Assembly (NCBI RefSeq): GCF_018156225.1
Contig: NZ_JAGTAR010000036.1
Location: 1 to 55,452, forward strand
DNA length: 55,452 nt
Direction: 5' to 3'
DNA from: Carboxylicivirga sediminis
GTDB lineage: Bacteria; Bacteroidota; Bacteroidia; Bacteroidales; Marinilabiliaceae
How positions within the stretch are numbered: position 1 is the stretch's first letter; each line of letters begins with the position of its first letter. Of this stretch, positions 30,475 through 39,596 are shown piece after piece. A model generated the notes under the pieces. That model was not told where the DNA came from and searched no databases. It saw only the letters and a list, made by a program, of their open reading frames with translations. Both the position numbers and the translations under genes were made by a program.

Positions 30475-31737
30475 TTAATTTTTAACCTTAAACGTGCCAG
30501 CAAACACAGACAATACTAATAATAATACAGACAAAACACCAATTCCCCACCCCACTCCTGATAAATCAACAAGAATTCCCAATAACAATGCCAGCAGAGC
30601 TGATATCAAAGTCTCGCTTTGCGATTCAACCGACATGATACTGGCCATCATTTTTTCATCAAATTGCTTGGTTATATAATTAACCGCCAATGGCCGGCGT
30701 AAGTTTTGAACAATAAAAATGGATGCAAATGCCAGTAAAGCCACTAAAGGATAGTCGAAGACAAAAAACAAGGATGCCACTACCCCCAGTAAATAACCCG
30801 ACCGCTGCAAATTTATGAGTCCTATGCGCAGTGTTGCACTCATTTGCTCAATCTTGTAGGCATTTCTTGATGCTACAGAATTGAGCATAAACAGAGCAAA
30901 GTAGGTCAATCCGATGTAAATAGCAATATGCTGTTCATTATTTACATGAGGTATAATAATAAACTTTGCTGCCAGTCCGGTAATAATTATTTGTATATAA
31001 TCCTTTACTGCTTTATAGTACCCCGTAAAGCTACTTGTTAAAATCACCACCCTAACTGATGAGAGTTTTTTCATGGCCACCACAACTTCTATAAAGTGCG
31101 CTTTCACCTTCAGCCACAAACCACTCTTACTCATCCCTTTTGCTCCATTCAGATAAGATGGGTAGCTGCTTAATAACACTAAATCGAACACATAAGGCAC
31201 TGCAGTTAATAAAAATAAGAAATCGTACCGCCCGGTATAAAAAAGCAAGAAAGCACTTAATAGGGAAGATATAGCCGAACCCCTCTGCGACCAACTACGG
31301 GTGCGCCCATAATACCTGACTTTTTCATCCTGCCAGTTGTTTCGCAGCAAATAAGCATTAATCATTGCCTTATGAGTGCCGGTGCGAAACGAATCACCAA
31401 TACCATAGAAGAAAAAGGCCAATAAAAATCCGGTAAAGCCAGAAAAGCTATAGAACAAAAGAAAACTCACAATATAACTGACAAAAGCAGCAATCATGGC
31501 ATTTTTACGACCAACTACATCGGCTATAACACCTGAAATAATTTCAAAGAGATTAATAATCACCTCGCGGAAAGCATACAGAATACCGATTTGAGAATAT
31601 GAAATACCCTCATCAACAAAGTAAAGGAGCAAGAAAGGATCAAAAAGGCGCAGGTTTTTAAAAAAACCATAAAAACAGAACTTATAATACTGTTTATCCT
31701 TATAGAAATGCCGCTCTGAAATAGATTGTCGCATCAT
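30475..31737 (-). CDS. MFS transporter
   Basis: The start is placed at ATG 31735-31737 (MRQSISERHFYKDK; a second ATG follows in the next codon). The frame is open further to a TTG at 31830, but that region contains a strong terminator hairpin. The 420 residues give about 12 hydrophobic segments. The loop 2-3 signature appears as SGVIADVVGRKNAM. A second-half segment reads NLRRPLAVNYITKQFDEKMMASIMSV. It probably moves a small solute or drug. The PNGase F-like gene follows after 16 bp, so import of glycan fragments is conceivable, but there is no direct evidence. Confidence 0.85.
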   Translation of the reverse strand: MMRQSISERHFYKDKQYYKFCFYGFFKNLRLFDPFLLLYFVDEGISYSQIGILYAFREVIINLFEIISGVIADVVGRKNAMIAAFVSYIVSFLLFYSFSGFTGFLLAFFFYGIGDSFRTGTHKAMINAYLLRNNWQDEKVRYYGRTRSWSQRGSAISSLLSAFLLFYTGRYDFLFLLTAVPYVFDLVLLSSYPSYLNGAKGMSKSGLWLKVKAHFIEVVVAMKKLSSVRVVILTSSFTGYYKAVKDYIQIIITGLAAKFIIIPHVNNEQHIAIYIGLTYFALFMLNSVASRNAYKIEQMSATLRIGLINLQRSGYLLGVVASLFFVFDYPLVALLAFASIFIVQNLRRPLAVNYITKQFDEKMMASIMSVESQSETLISALLALLLGILVDLSGVGWGIGVLSVLLLVLSVFAGTFKVKN

Positions 31738-31792
31738 GTATATCACAACAAGAATACCGGACGATGGTTGTTTGAAGACCTCATAAAAAAAA

Positions 31793-31828
31793 GAAAGCCG
31801 CCTTAAAGCATTCTTTAAGACGACTTTC
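31793..31828 (-). terminator. Terminator upstream of the MFS gene
   Basis: On the minus strand GAAAGTCGTCTTAAAG pairs with CTTTAAGGCGGCTTTC (16 bp, two G-U pairs) around an AATG loop. Eight T follow. It would end transcription from the DUF3078 gene and decides the MFS start. Confidence 0.8.
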
Positions 31829-32063
31829 AACTTTTAACCAAACCTAACCCTAAACTATGAGAAAACTTACTCAATATTTTTATTGACACATCTGTGTCTA
31901 ACTTTCAAATTTTAATACGTAAGAAGTAGATTTTTGTTTCAACCTTTTCCCTTATTCTCACATTGCAAATGTAATTGGTTTTATCACTAACGCATAATAA
32001 CGAACGTTAAAAGAAGTTAAAATCAATATCGCCAATATATTACTTTTTGAATATCAATTCTTT

Positions 32064-33476
32064 TTAAAAATTATAACTAAATGTTATATTAAAATTTTCC
32101 CGAATCTGCACTTTTTTAGACTCGTTTGTAAAATACCTCAGGTGTGCTAATATCCTCGTCGACAGGAAGCGGTTGATTCGCAAATCAGCAATAACCTCCC
32201 AGTCTACCTGTACTTGTCTGTCTTTTCCCTCATCAACCTTACCCAAGTATTGATAAAACGCATCGAGTCGTGATGTTAATTTAACTTCCCGTGATAATTC
32301 ATAGGATAGATTATTAACAACCGAGAGACCATTAACCACATGGCTCATCCTATTTTTTGACACGCCAAATTTGGTTTGATCAAACTTGGTTGTATCGGCT
32401 ACCAATGTTAAACGCGAGGTAATAGGCGATAAAAGGAGCGTAAAGTTACTATTGGGTTTGTAGTCCATACCAACTGCAAATGACATGTATGCCGGTGCCA
32501 TAAATCCGGATACCGGATCTTCTTCATCATTATCGTAACCGTAAAACAGCTGTGTTTTAAAGTTGTACAGAAAACTATAATACCATTTCTTCGATGCTTT
32601 ATGACCGTATTTGGTATTGATCTCTATCAAGTCGGTATTTACTCGTCCTTTTTCTGTTTCGGTAGAGATAATGCCAACTTTATGAATAATGTAGTTATCC
32701 CAATCGTGTTTCCCTTTCTTATAGTTTGCCGTCAAACGCAAGTCACTCCCCAGACTTATACTACTCTCACCTCCTTTGACCCAATTCTCAACATAGCCTT
32801 GAGAGAAGAGGATATTTTCGGTTCCCTTAAATGTCCATGGGCCTGCTGTAACCTTAATCTTTTCAAGACTCGGACGAGCTTCTACCGAATTATCACGCAA
32901 CAAAAGACTGATACCTTCACGCGCCGAACGACGTTTTAAATTACGCCCAATCTTAGGCGGATCAGGAATGGAATCCCATGACAAGCCAACCTGATCAAGG
33001 TGGCTAAATATATAATCCTCATGCACCTCTTTAATGAAGTATTGCTTCTCAAACACCTCTTCACTCTGATTGGAAAAGGTCTTAGAGTTCATCAACTCTT
33101 GAAACTCCGCAATGGCTTCTTTACTATAATTTGTAGGTTTAAAATCAATTATAGGATACTCTGGCACCTTAAATTTTGCACTAAACTTATAGGTTTTAAC
33201 AGGATAGTCATGTAAAGGCGGAAATAAATTAGTATCGAACAGCTGCTCCTTATCTATCTGCTTTTTGAAAAATTCTGCCAAAAACAGCTGATCAAAAGCC
33301 GGGTATCTGGAAGTATTATTTTTATACAGCTCTTTCTGCCAATGTGCGGTTCTCTCATTATTTGCCCAATAGCTCCAATCCACCATACTCATTTGTCCGT
33401 TCATTGACTGCATACTAAGCCCAAATAAGCTCAACGCAAATAAATGAAATAAGTATGTCCTAATACATCCCGTCAT
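32064..33476 (-). CDS. DUF3078 outer-membrane beta-barrel protein
   Basis: The 470-residue protein has a weak signal peptide (YLFHLFALSLFGLSMQSMNG). A linker of about 170 residues is followed by a predicted barrel. The barrel holds the DUF3078 hallmark NWVKGGESSISLGSDLRL, alternating hydrophobic strands (KKWYYSFLYNFKTQLFYGYD), and ends in SYNF with an aromatic residue typical of outer-membrane barrels. The function of the family is unknown. It is a single gene with a fair promoter just upstream (33522-33552) and a terminator about 235 bp after its stop. Confidence 0.85.
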   Translation of the reverse strand: MTGCIRTYLFHLFALSLFGLSMQSMNGQMSMVDWSYWANNERTAHWQKELYKNNTSRYPAFDQLFLAEFFKKQIDKEQLFDTNLFPPLHDYPVKTYKFSAKFKVPEYPIIDFKPTNYSKEAIAEFQELMNSKTFSNQSEEVFEKQYFIKEVHEDYIFSHLDQVGLSWDSIPDPPKIGRNLKRRSAREGISLLLRDNSVEARPSLEKIKVTAGPWTFKGTENILFSQGYVENWVKGGESSISLGSDLRLTANYKKGKHDWDNYIIHKVGIISTETEKGRVNTDLIEINTKYGHKASKKWYYSFLYNFKTQLFYGYDNDEEDPVSGFMAPAYMSFAVGMDYKPNSNFTLLLSPITSRLTLVADTTKFDQTKFGVSKNRMSHVVNGLSVVNNLSYELSREVKLTSRLDAFYQYLGKVDEGKDRQVQVDWEVIADLRINRFLSTRILAHLRYFTNESKKVQIRENFNITFSYNF

Positions 33477-33521
33477 ATAAAAGCGGCTGTTTTGAGAATC
33501 GTTGATATTTAATTTAAACGC

Positions 33522-33552
33522 AAAAATAACAGGATATCTTTTAAACCCGAAA
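33522..33552 (-). promoter_or_regulatory. Candidate promoter of the DUF3078 gene
   Basis: Minus strand TTCG (33552-33549, one mismatch to TTTG), 19-base spacer, then TATTTTTG (33529-33522), an exact TAnnTTTG. Predicted 5' UTR about 40 bases. Confidence 0.4.
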
Positions 33553-33799
33553 ATGAATGGTGTTGTAAATAGTTTAAAAGACGCTTGAAATGTTCATATC
33601 AAAGCTCTAAAACAACCATTAATGCAACTAACCCATAAGCCCTGACAACAAACAACTTACAATCACCACCCCACACCATAACCAGCTAAACCACTCATCA
33701 GTTGCACTTTACACTACGCCAAGATGTAAGCAGCAGACGATTAAAACATGACTTATTACAAATTATCACTTGTTGTTTTTATCAAATGCAATAGTTTTT
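33553..33799. other. Intergenic gap between DUF3078 and tnaA
   Basis: The region 33477-34043 carries two back-to-back promoters. The part between them is A/C-rich and holds no frame or hairpin that I would call. Confidence 0.4.
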
Positions 33800-33807
33800 T
33801 ACATTTG
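33800..33807 (+). promoter_or_regulatory. Candidate -7 box for tnaA
   Basis: TACATTTG is an exact match to TAnnTTTG. The -33 position is T-rich without a clean TTTG. It implies a 5' leader of about 230 bases, which contains a 31-codon open frame (33812-33907, MNYFLMANIN...) without Trp codons, and a ccacctgccag motif at 33914. Confidence 0.35.
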
Positions 33808-34043
33808 CAACATGAATTATTTTTTGATGGCAAATATTAACATACAATCTGCATTGTCTGTTCGGGTTTTCATCAATATTAAAAACCGCGACGAGTTTAC
33901 CTGCTAAAGTTGGCCACCTGCCAGTGCCTCTATTTTTCTTTTTTTACGTAATTCATTTGTTCATCGCTACACCTACAGGCTGATGCCGGGTATTAAGCGA
34001 TTTGAACAACCGATATATTATAACATATCTAAAAAAATATACA

Positions 34044-35435
34044 ATGGAACTTCCTTTTTCAGAATCGTTTAAGATTAAGATGGTTGAACCAATCCGCAAA
34101 AGCACTCGCGAAGAGAGAGAAACATGGATTAAAGCAGCCAAATACAACTTATTCAACCTTCGTAGCGACCAGGTATTCATCGACCTGCTAACCGACAGTG
34201 GTACCGGCGCGATGAGCGATCGTCAATGGGCAGCAATGATGCTGGGTGATGAGAGCTATGCTGGTGCCTCATCGTACTACAACCTGAAGAATGCCATTAA
34301 AAACATCCTTGGCTTTGAGTACTTTTTGCCTACTCACCAGGGACGGGCTGCCGAAAACGTATTATTCTCTGCCTTAGTAAAAGAAGGAGATGTTGTACCT
34401 GGCAACTCCCATTTCGATACCACCAAGGGACATATTGAATTTAGGAAAGCAACAGCAATTGATTGTACCATCGATGAAGCTTTTGATACTACTATTGATC
34501 ACCCATTTAAAGGTAACCTCGATTTAAACAAATTGGAGCACGTGTTGCAATCTCATCCGAAAGAAAACATCCCGATGATTATTGTAACGGTGACGTGTAA
34601 TTCATCAGGCGGACAACCTGTATCGATGCAGAACATGCGCGATGTGTATGCCATGGCTAAAGAGTATGGCATCCGTGTATTATTTGATTCTGCCCGCTTT
34701 GCCGAAAATGCCTACTTTATCAAACTGCGCGAAGAAGGCTATGCTGACAAAAGCATCAAAGAGATTGTTAGGGAGATGTATACCTATGCTGATGGCATGA
34801 CCATGAGCAGTAAAAAAGATGCCATTGTTAACATGGGCGGTTTCATTGCTTTACGCGAAGAAGAGCTATTCAAAAAAGCCAGTCAGTTTAACATCATCTA
34901 CGAAGGATTTGTTACCTACGGTGGCATGTCGGGCCGTGATATGAATGCATTAGCTCAAGGTTTAGATGAAGGTACCGAATTTGATTATCTGGAGACACGC
35001 ATTAAACAGGTTGCCTACTTAGGTAACAAGCTGAAGGAATTTGGTGTACCGGTACAGGAACCATTTGGTGGCCATGCTATTTTTGTAGATGCCAAACGTT
35101 TTTTACCACACATCCCAAAAGAAGAATACATTGCTCAAACATTGGCCATTGAGCTATATAAGGAAGCTGGTATCCGAGGCGTTGAAATAGGCACCCTATT
35201 GGCCGATCGTGATCCGGGGACACGTGAGAACCGATACCCTGCACTGGAACTGCTGCGACTGGCTATTCCACGACGCGTATACACCAATAACCACATGGAT
35301 GTGATTGCTGTAGCACTTAAGAACGTATTCGAACGTCGCAATGAAATTAAACGTGGTTATGCTATCCTGGAGGAAGCTCCAATTATGCGCCACTTCACGG
35401 TTGAATTAGCTCCTACAGTTAAAGAAACCGTCTAA
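34044..35435 (+). CDS. tnaA: Tryptophanase
   Basis: It is a PLP enzyme cleaving L-tryptophan to indole, pyruvate and ammonia. ATG 34044 gives the usual family start MELPFSESFKIKMVEPIRKS and 463 residues. The PLP lysine is Lys258 in MSSKKDAIVNMGG and the cofactor pocket has DSARFAENAYF. Two residues separate tryptophanase from tyrosine phenol-lyase. Here FDTTKGH has Asp125 (Thr in the lyase) and GIRGVEIG has Val380 (Arg in the lyase), so I call tryptophanase. No tryptophan permease gene is next to it. The long leader may carry regulation, but no TnaC-like peptide with Trp is seen. Confidence 0.95.
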   Translation: MELPFSESFKIKMVEPIRKSTREERETWIKAAKYNLFNLRSDQVFIDLLTDSGTGAMSDRQWAAMMLGDESYAGASSYYNLKNAIKNILGFEYFLPTHQGRAAENVLFSALVKEGDVVPGNSHFDTTKGHIEFRKATAIDCTIDEAFDTTIDHPFKGNLDLNKLEHVLQSHPKENIPMIIVTVTCNSSGGQPVSMQNMRDVYAMAKEYGIRVLFDSARFAENAYFIKLREEGYADKSIKEIVREMYTYADGMTMSSKKDAIVNMGGFIALREEELFKKASQFNIIYEGFVTYGGMSGRDMNALAQGLDEGTEFDYLETRIKQVAYLGNKLKEFGVPVQEPFGGHAIFVDAKRFLPHIPKEEYIAQTLAIELYKEAGIRGVEIGTLLADRDPGTRENRYPALELLRLAIPRRVYTNNHMDVIAVALKNVFERRNEIKRGYAILEEAPIMRHFTVELAPTVKETV

Positions 35436-35456
35436 TTAATACTCAATCACACACTT

Positions 35457-35484
35457 AAGGTTGACTCATTCGTGGGTCAACCTT
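35457..35484 (+). terminator. tnaA terminator
   Basis: AAGGTTGAC / GTCAACCTT 9-bp stem with a 10-base loop, then a run of T. Confidence 0.85.
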
Positions 35485-35604
35485 TTTTTTATTCGAAGCT
35501 TTGCATGCCCCTGATTTTTTGGCTTGTTTTGTATTCCGTTAAAATAGCGGTAAACCAAAGCAGCCTGCTAATGGTTGTACTTGTCAATAAACGAATCAAC
35601 ACCA

Positions 35605-36948
35605 ATGAAAGACCTCACTATAGGTAATGAAGCGAAGCTTATATTCAAATTTGCCCTACCTATGGTATTTGGCAACCTGCTTCAGCAGCTATACCATTTG
35701 GTCGACAGCATTATTGTTGGTAATTACTTGGGCAAAGAGGCTCTGGCTGCATTAGGTGCTTCATCCCCTATCTTTTATGCGCTAATTGCCTTTGTTATTG
35801 GTATTGGCAGTGGGGCTACTATTATTATCAGCCAGTATTTTGGCGCCAAAAATATTGATAAGGTCAAAAGAGCCATTGACACCACCTATATCTTCCTGTT
35901 TGTTGCATCCATAATAATTACAAGCATAGGCATTTTCTTCAGTGAAGAGATTTTCAGACTATTGCACGTTGAAGAAAAAGTAATACCCCTGGCCACCGAA
36001 TACTTTAACGTGTTTATGATTGGGATGATTGCCTTCTTCGGGTTTAGCGGCACCTCCTCCATACTGCGTGGACTTGGTGATTCAATGACTCCACTCTATT
36101 TTATGGTAATCGCCACTTTTGTTAATATCGCACTCGACATTATATTTATTGTGGTGTTTAACTGGGGCATTAGCGGTGTGGCATATGCAACAGTAATAGC
36201 ACAGGCAGGTGCTTTTATTTCAGGAGCCATCTATCTGAATAAAAAGCATCAGATTATCTCCTTCAATGTATTTAAGTTCCGCTTTGATAAGGAACTATTT
36301 CTTCAGAGCATACGCATTGGCTTACCAACCGGTTTTCAGCAAACATTTGTAGCATTGGGAATAATGGCACTTATCCGCATTGTGAACAACTTCGATACGG
36401 ATGTACTTGCAGCTTTTTCGGTTGCCAGCCGCATTGATGCCTTAGCCGCCATGCCAGCTCTCAACCTGGCAAGTGCACTATCTGCTTTTGTGGGGCAAAA
36501 CCTGGGAGCACAAAGAGTTGATCGCATTAAAAAGGGACTGCGGGCCACATTATTTATGGCTTGGGGCATGTCGCTAATAGTTATGCTGACAGTAATTTTC
36601 TTTGGCGAACATATGATGGGAGCTTTTACAAAAGATCAATCGGTCATTGACCATGGCGCCAATTACCTGGTTATAGTGAGTTCATTCTACATGATATTCT
36701 CCACCATGTTTGTAATGCATGGCGTACTGCGTGGCGCCGGCGATACGCTTATACCCATGTTTATAACCCTTTTTTCTCTTTGGGTTATACGCATTCCGTT
36801 TGCATTGGTACTGTCCAAACACTTTGGCGTTAACGGTATCTGGTGGGCCATACCTATTGGATGGAGCATGGGACTACTAGGCTCCTTATTTTACTACTTT
36901 ACGGGTCGCTGGAAATACAAAGGTGTGGTAAAGCAACAGGCTAAATAA
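35605..36948 (+). CDS. MATE-family efflux transporter
   Basis: ATG 35605 gives 447 residues starting MKDLTIGNEAKLIFKFALP. Upstream TTG starts are possible but add a poor N-terminus. About 12 membrane helices in two MatE halves are visible, with family stretches NLLQQLYHLVDSIIVGNYLG, FSGTSSILRGLGDSM and ALSAFVGQNLGAQR (second half). It would export drugs or metabolites by Na+ or H+ antiport. Indole export next to tryptophanase is a possible role but not supported beyond position, and a terminator separates the two genes. Its stop directly abuts the stop of the convergent regulator gene. Confidence 0.93.
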   Translation: MKDLTIGNEAKLIFKFALPMVFGNLLQQLYHLVDSIIVGNYLGKEALAALGASSPIFYALIAFVIGIGSGATIIISQYFGAKNIDKVKRAIDTTYIFLFVASIIITSIGIFFSEEIFRLLHVEEKVIPLATEYFNVFMIGMIAFFGFSGTSSILRGLGDSMTPLYFMVIATFVNIALDIIFIVVFNWGISGVAYATVIAQAGAFISGAIYLNKKHQIISFNVFKFRFDKELFLQSIRIGLPTGFQQTFVALGIMALIRIVNNFDTDVLAAFSVASRIDALAAMPALNLASALSAFVGQNLGAQRVDRIKKGLRATLFMAWGMSLIVMLTVIFFGEHMMGAFTKDQSVIDHGANYLVIVSSFYMIFSTMFVMHGVLRGAGDTLIPMFITLFSLWVIRIPFALVLSKHFGVNGIWWAIPIGWSMGLLGSLFYYFTGRWKYKGVVKQQAK

Positions 36949-37833
36949 CTACATAGCATTTAGCCTCGCTTTAAAATCTTTAGCAGTTGTTATTACTTCA
37001 AACTGCTTCGGCAAGGCTGGCTTCAATTCCCTTACCTGCAATCCGGTTACAAAAGACGTAACAGCAGGTACACTCTCTTCAATCCCTTTCAGAATGGCTT
37101 CTATATCCTCTTTTTTACCCGCAGATACAAAAGAAGTAAACATGGCATCAGCCTTACGAACATCAAAAACAACCTTAAGGTCTTCAACAGGAACAGACGC
37201 TCCCAAATAAATGACACTAAATCCTTCTTTACGGGCAATTAAACTGTAGAAAAGTAAGCCAATTTCATGCAGTTCATTCTCGGGCAAAAAGAAAACAATT
37301 GTTTTATCAGCTTTGGGAATAAAATTCTGCATCTCATTATCTATGGCTACAATCAGTTTTTGCCTGATGAGATTAGATATAAAATGCTCCTGCGCCGGAT
37401 TAATGGTGCCTGCCTGCCAAAGTATGCCAATTCTATCGAGGAATGGAAATAAGATGACCTCTACAGTTGCTTCAAAGCCTAGTTTTATGATGGAGTTGGT
37501 CAATACATTTGTAAATTTACTTTCATCCATCTCAAGCATGGCTACCAGCAAGCTTTCGATTTGAACATCTGTATTACGGGTATCCAGGCACAGATCAATC
37601 ACACGCTCGCGCAGCTGCTCCTCAGTCATATCGGCTATCTTCGATATTTTATACCCGTTCTGATTCAGAATCGACACATTTAATATACGTTTTAAGTCAT
37701 CGTCATCGTAATAACGAATATTAGTAGACGTACGTTGTGGCTCAATAAGATTATACCGGCGTTCCCATATTCTTATTGTATGTGCCTTAATACCTGAAAT
37801 TTTTTCTAAATCTTTTATCGAATAAAATGCCAT
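36949..37833 (-). CDS. MerR-family regulator with cobalamin-binding domain (CarH-like)
   Basis: The 294 residues comprise three parts. A MerR helix-turn-helix lies at 1-72 (YSIKDLEKISGIKAHTIRIW, ERRYNLIEP). A helical B12 cap lies at about 90-170. A Rossmann B12-binding domain lies at about 176-290. In the cap, Trp139 is followed after nine residues by Glu149-His150 (W-x9-EH), the signature of CarH-type adenosylcobalamin photoreceptors. The Rossmann domain has ELHEIG (ExHxxG, lower ligand His189) and YLGASVPVEDL. It could be a light-responsive repressor, classically of carotenoid genes, none of which is in the window. The target genes are unknown. Confidence 0.9.
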   Translation of the reverse strand: MAFYSIKDLEKISGIKAHTIRIWERRYNLIEPQRTSTNIRYYDDDDLKRILNVSILNQNGYKISKIADMTEEQLRERVIDLCLDTRNTDVQIESLLVAMLEMDESKFTNVLTNSIIKLGFEATVEVILFPFLDRIGILWQAGTINPAQEHFISNLIRQKLIVAIDNEMQNFIPKADKTIVFFLPENELHEIGLLFYSLIARKEGFSVIYLGASVPVEDLKVVFDVRKADAMFTSFVSAGKKEDIEAILKGIEESVPAVTSFVTGLQVRELKPALPKQFEVITTAKDFKARLNAM

Positions 37834-37936
37834 ACCTGGTTACAATAATTTTAGATGTTACTCTATCGTTGGATCTTTAACGCTTAGTCATTAAATAATG
37901 TTCATGGTTGCTATTTAAACTACGAACAAAAAACAA

Positions 37937-37954
37937 GGGGGTATTGCTACCCCC
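37937..37954 (-). terminator. Fasciclin gene terminator
   Basis: GGGGGTA / TACCCCC stem with a TTGC loop. On the minus strand it is followed by a T-rich tail. Confidence 0.75.
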
Positions 37955-37980
37955 TATCACGCTCGATTAAAAATCGACAA

Positions 37981-39351
37981 TTAAGGAATAATCACCTTAT
38001 CAATTACGTGTACTATTCCGTTCTTACCTTGAATATCTGCAGCAACCACATTAACAACTTCATCAATGGTAACACCACCATCAACAGCAACTGCTAAGGT
38101 CTTTTGATCATTAAGGGTTGGCACAGTACCATTGCTTAAATCCGTTGATTTAACGTTACCACTAACTACATGAGCTAATAGAATAGGTGTTAAGTCTTCT
38201 TTCGTCAGGTCATCAATACCAGTGATGTTTAGCTCGGTAAACAATGCATCAAATGCAGCATTAGTTGGAGCAAACACTGTAAATGGACCATCGCCTGACA
38301 GAGCATCGACCAACTCAGCCTTAACAACTGCCTGCACTAATGTGCTGAAATTTGAATTATCAATGGCAATGTCAACAACACTAGGTGGCATAATCACTTT
38401 GTTGATGGCATGAATAATACCGTTGGTGGCTACTACATCCGTAGCTATAACCTCACTATCGGAATTCAAAAATACACCACCTTCTGTATCCACCTTTAAG
38501 CTAATGGCATTATCAAAAGCAGTACTTAGGGTTGGAAAATACCCTGCTTCCACCATTGACGCTGGTATAACACCCCCCATAGCATGATAAAGAATTACTG
38601 AGCTAAGTGTTTCTTTCGAAAGATCATCCAGGGTAACTCCAAGATCCGTAAAAAACATCTCGAAAGCGACGTTTGTTGGTGCAAACACAGTATACATTGC
38701 TGACTCATCATCTAAAGCACCAGCTAGTTCAGCTTTGGTTACACCAGCTACTAATGATGAAAATGCAGGATTGGCCACCGCATGGTCTGTAATGGTCATT
38801 GGCAACATCACCTTATCAATCACGTGGATAATACCATTATCAGCCTTAATGTCGGTAGCGGTTATTTTAGCTCGGCCATTAATCGTGGCTGAACTCATAT
38901 CTACATAAAATGACAGACCATATCCATCTTTTGGGCCGTCGCTTAAAGAACTATAGTAGCCCGTTTCGATCATATTCGCCATTTTTGACCCTGACACAAC
39001 GTGATATAGTAATACACTCGTCAGCACATCATTAGGAATATCATCTAACCCTGCAACATTTAATTCTGTCAGCAAAGCCGTAAAAGCATCATTAGTTGGC
39101 GCGAACACTGTAAATTCATTGTTCTCTGACGCTAAATCATCATCTAAACCTACTTTCTGAAGTGCAGCAACCAAAATACTGAAATCTGCATTACTGGCAG
39201 CAATATCAGTTATGGTCATCGGATTTTCCGGCATAGGATCATCATTCCCTGAATCATCATCGTCTTCACACGATACATTTGCAAAAGCTAGTCCTAACAT
39301 TAATATTAGTACCCAAATGTTTTTTCCAAAATTGTCAATTACTCGTTTCAT
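37981..39351 (-). CDS. Lipoprotein with three fasciclin (FAS1) domains
   Basis: The 456 residues start with a lipoprotein signal (WVLILMLGLAFANVSC) and an acidic linker (EDDDDSGNDDPMPENP). Three FAS1 domains follow, at about 47-180, 184-318 and 320-456. Each shows the H1 motif (FTVFAPTNDAFTAL, YTVFAPTNVAFEMF, FTVFAPTNAAFDAL) and the H2 motif (GIIHVIDKV, GIIHAINKV, GIVHVIDKV). FAS1 proteins mediate surface adhesion or matrix contacts. The protein probably sits on the cell envelope. It is a single gene with its own terminator. Confidence 0.94.
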   Translation of the reverse strand: MKRVIDNFGKNIWVLILMLGLAFANVSCEDDDDSGNDDPMPENPMTITDIAASNADFSILVAALQKVGLDDDLASENNEFTVFAPTNDAFTALLTELNVAGLDDIPNDVLTSVLLYHVVSGSKMANMIETGYYSSLSDGPKDGYGLSFYVDMSSATINGRAKITATDIKADNGIIHVIDKVMLPMTITDHAVANPAFSSLVAGVTKAELAGALDDESAMYTVFAPTNVAFEMFFTDLGVTLDDLSKETLSSVILYHAMGGVIPASMVEAGYFPTLSTAFDNAISLKVDTEGGVFLNSDSEVIATDVVATNGIIHAINKVIMPPSVVDIAIDNSNFSTLVQAVVKAELVDALSGDGPFTVFAPTNAAFDALFTELNITGIDDLTKEDLTPILLAHVVSGNVKSTDLSNGTVPTLNDQKTLAVAVDGGVTIDEVVNVVAADIQGKNGIVHVIDKVIIP

Positions 39352-39562
39352 GTCCTTAATATTTAGATTATTTAATTGGTGATTTGTAAGGTAAACTGGA
39401 CACTAAAATTTTTGTTTAATCTTTTATTATTTTTCTTAGTCATTTTCCGCTATTCTAAATAAATCATTCTGATTGTTTGATGTTTATGAAAATAATTTAG
39501 ACAAAAATAAATCCTCACTTTTAACTGTTATCGATTTACATAGTCAAGTAGTGGAAAAAGAT

Positions 39563-39570
39563 TACCTTTG
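39563..39570 (+). promoter_or_regulatory. Candidate -7 box for yicC-gmk-nadD
   Basis: TACCTTTG matches TAnnTTTG and lies 26 bases before the yicC ATG. No clear -33 box at 19-21 bases. Confidence 0.3.
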
Positions 39571-39596
39571 CGCTTTACTTGAAATAATTGAGACCT

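Noticed and set aside
33812-33907. Trp-sensing leader peptide for tnaA
   Set aside because: The 31-codon frame has no Trp codon, and no attenuation hairpin is visible near its end.
34044-35435. Tyrosine phenol-lyase instead of tryptophanase
   Set aside because: The two discriminating positions are Asp125 and Val380, the tryptophanase residues.
35605-37833. Indole export by the MATE protein under CarH control
   Set aside because: A strong terminator separates tnaA from the MATE gene, and the regulator is convergent, not upstream. Only proximity supports it.
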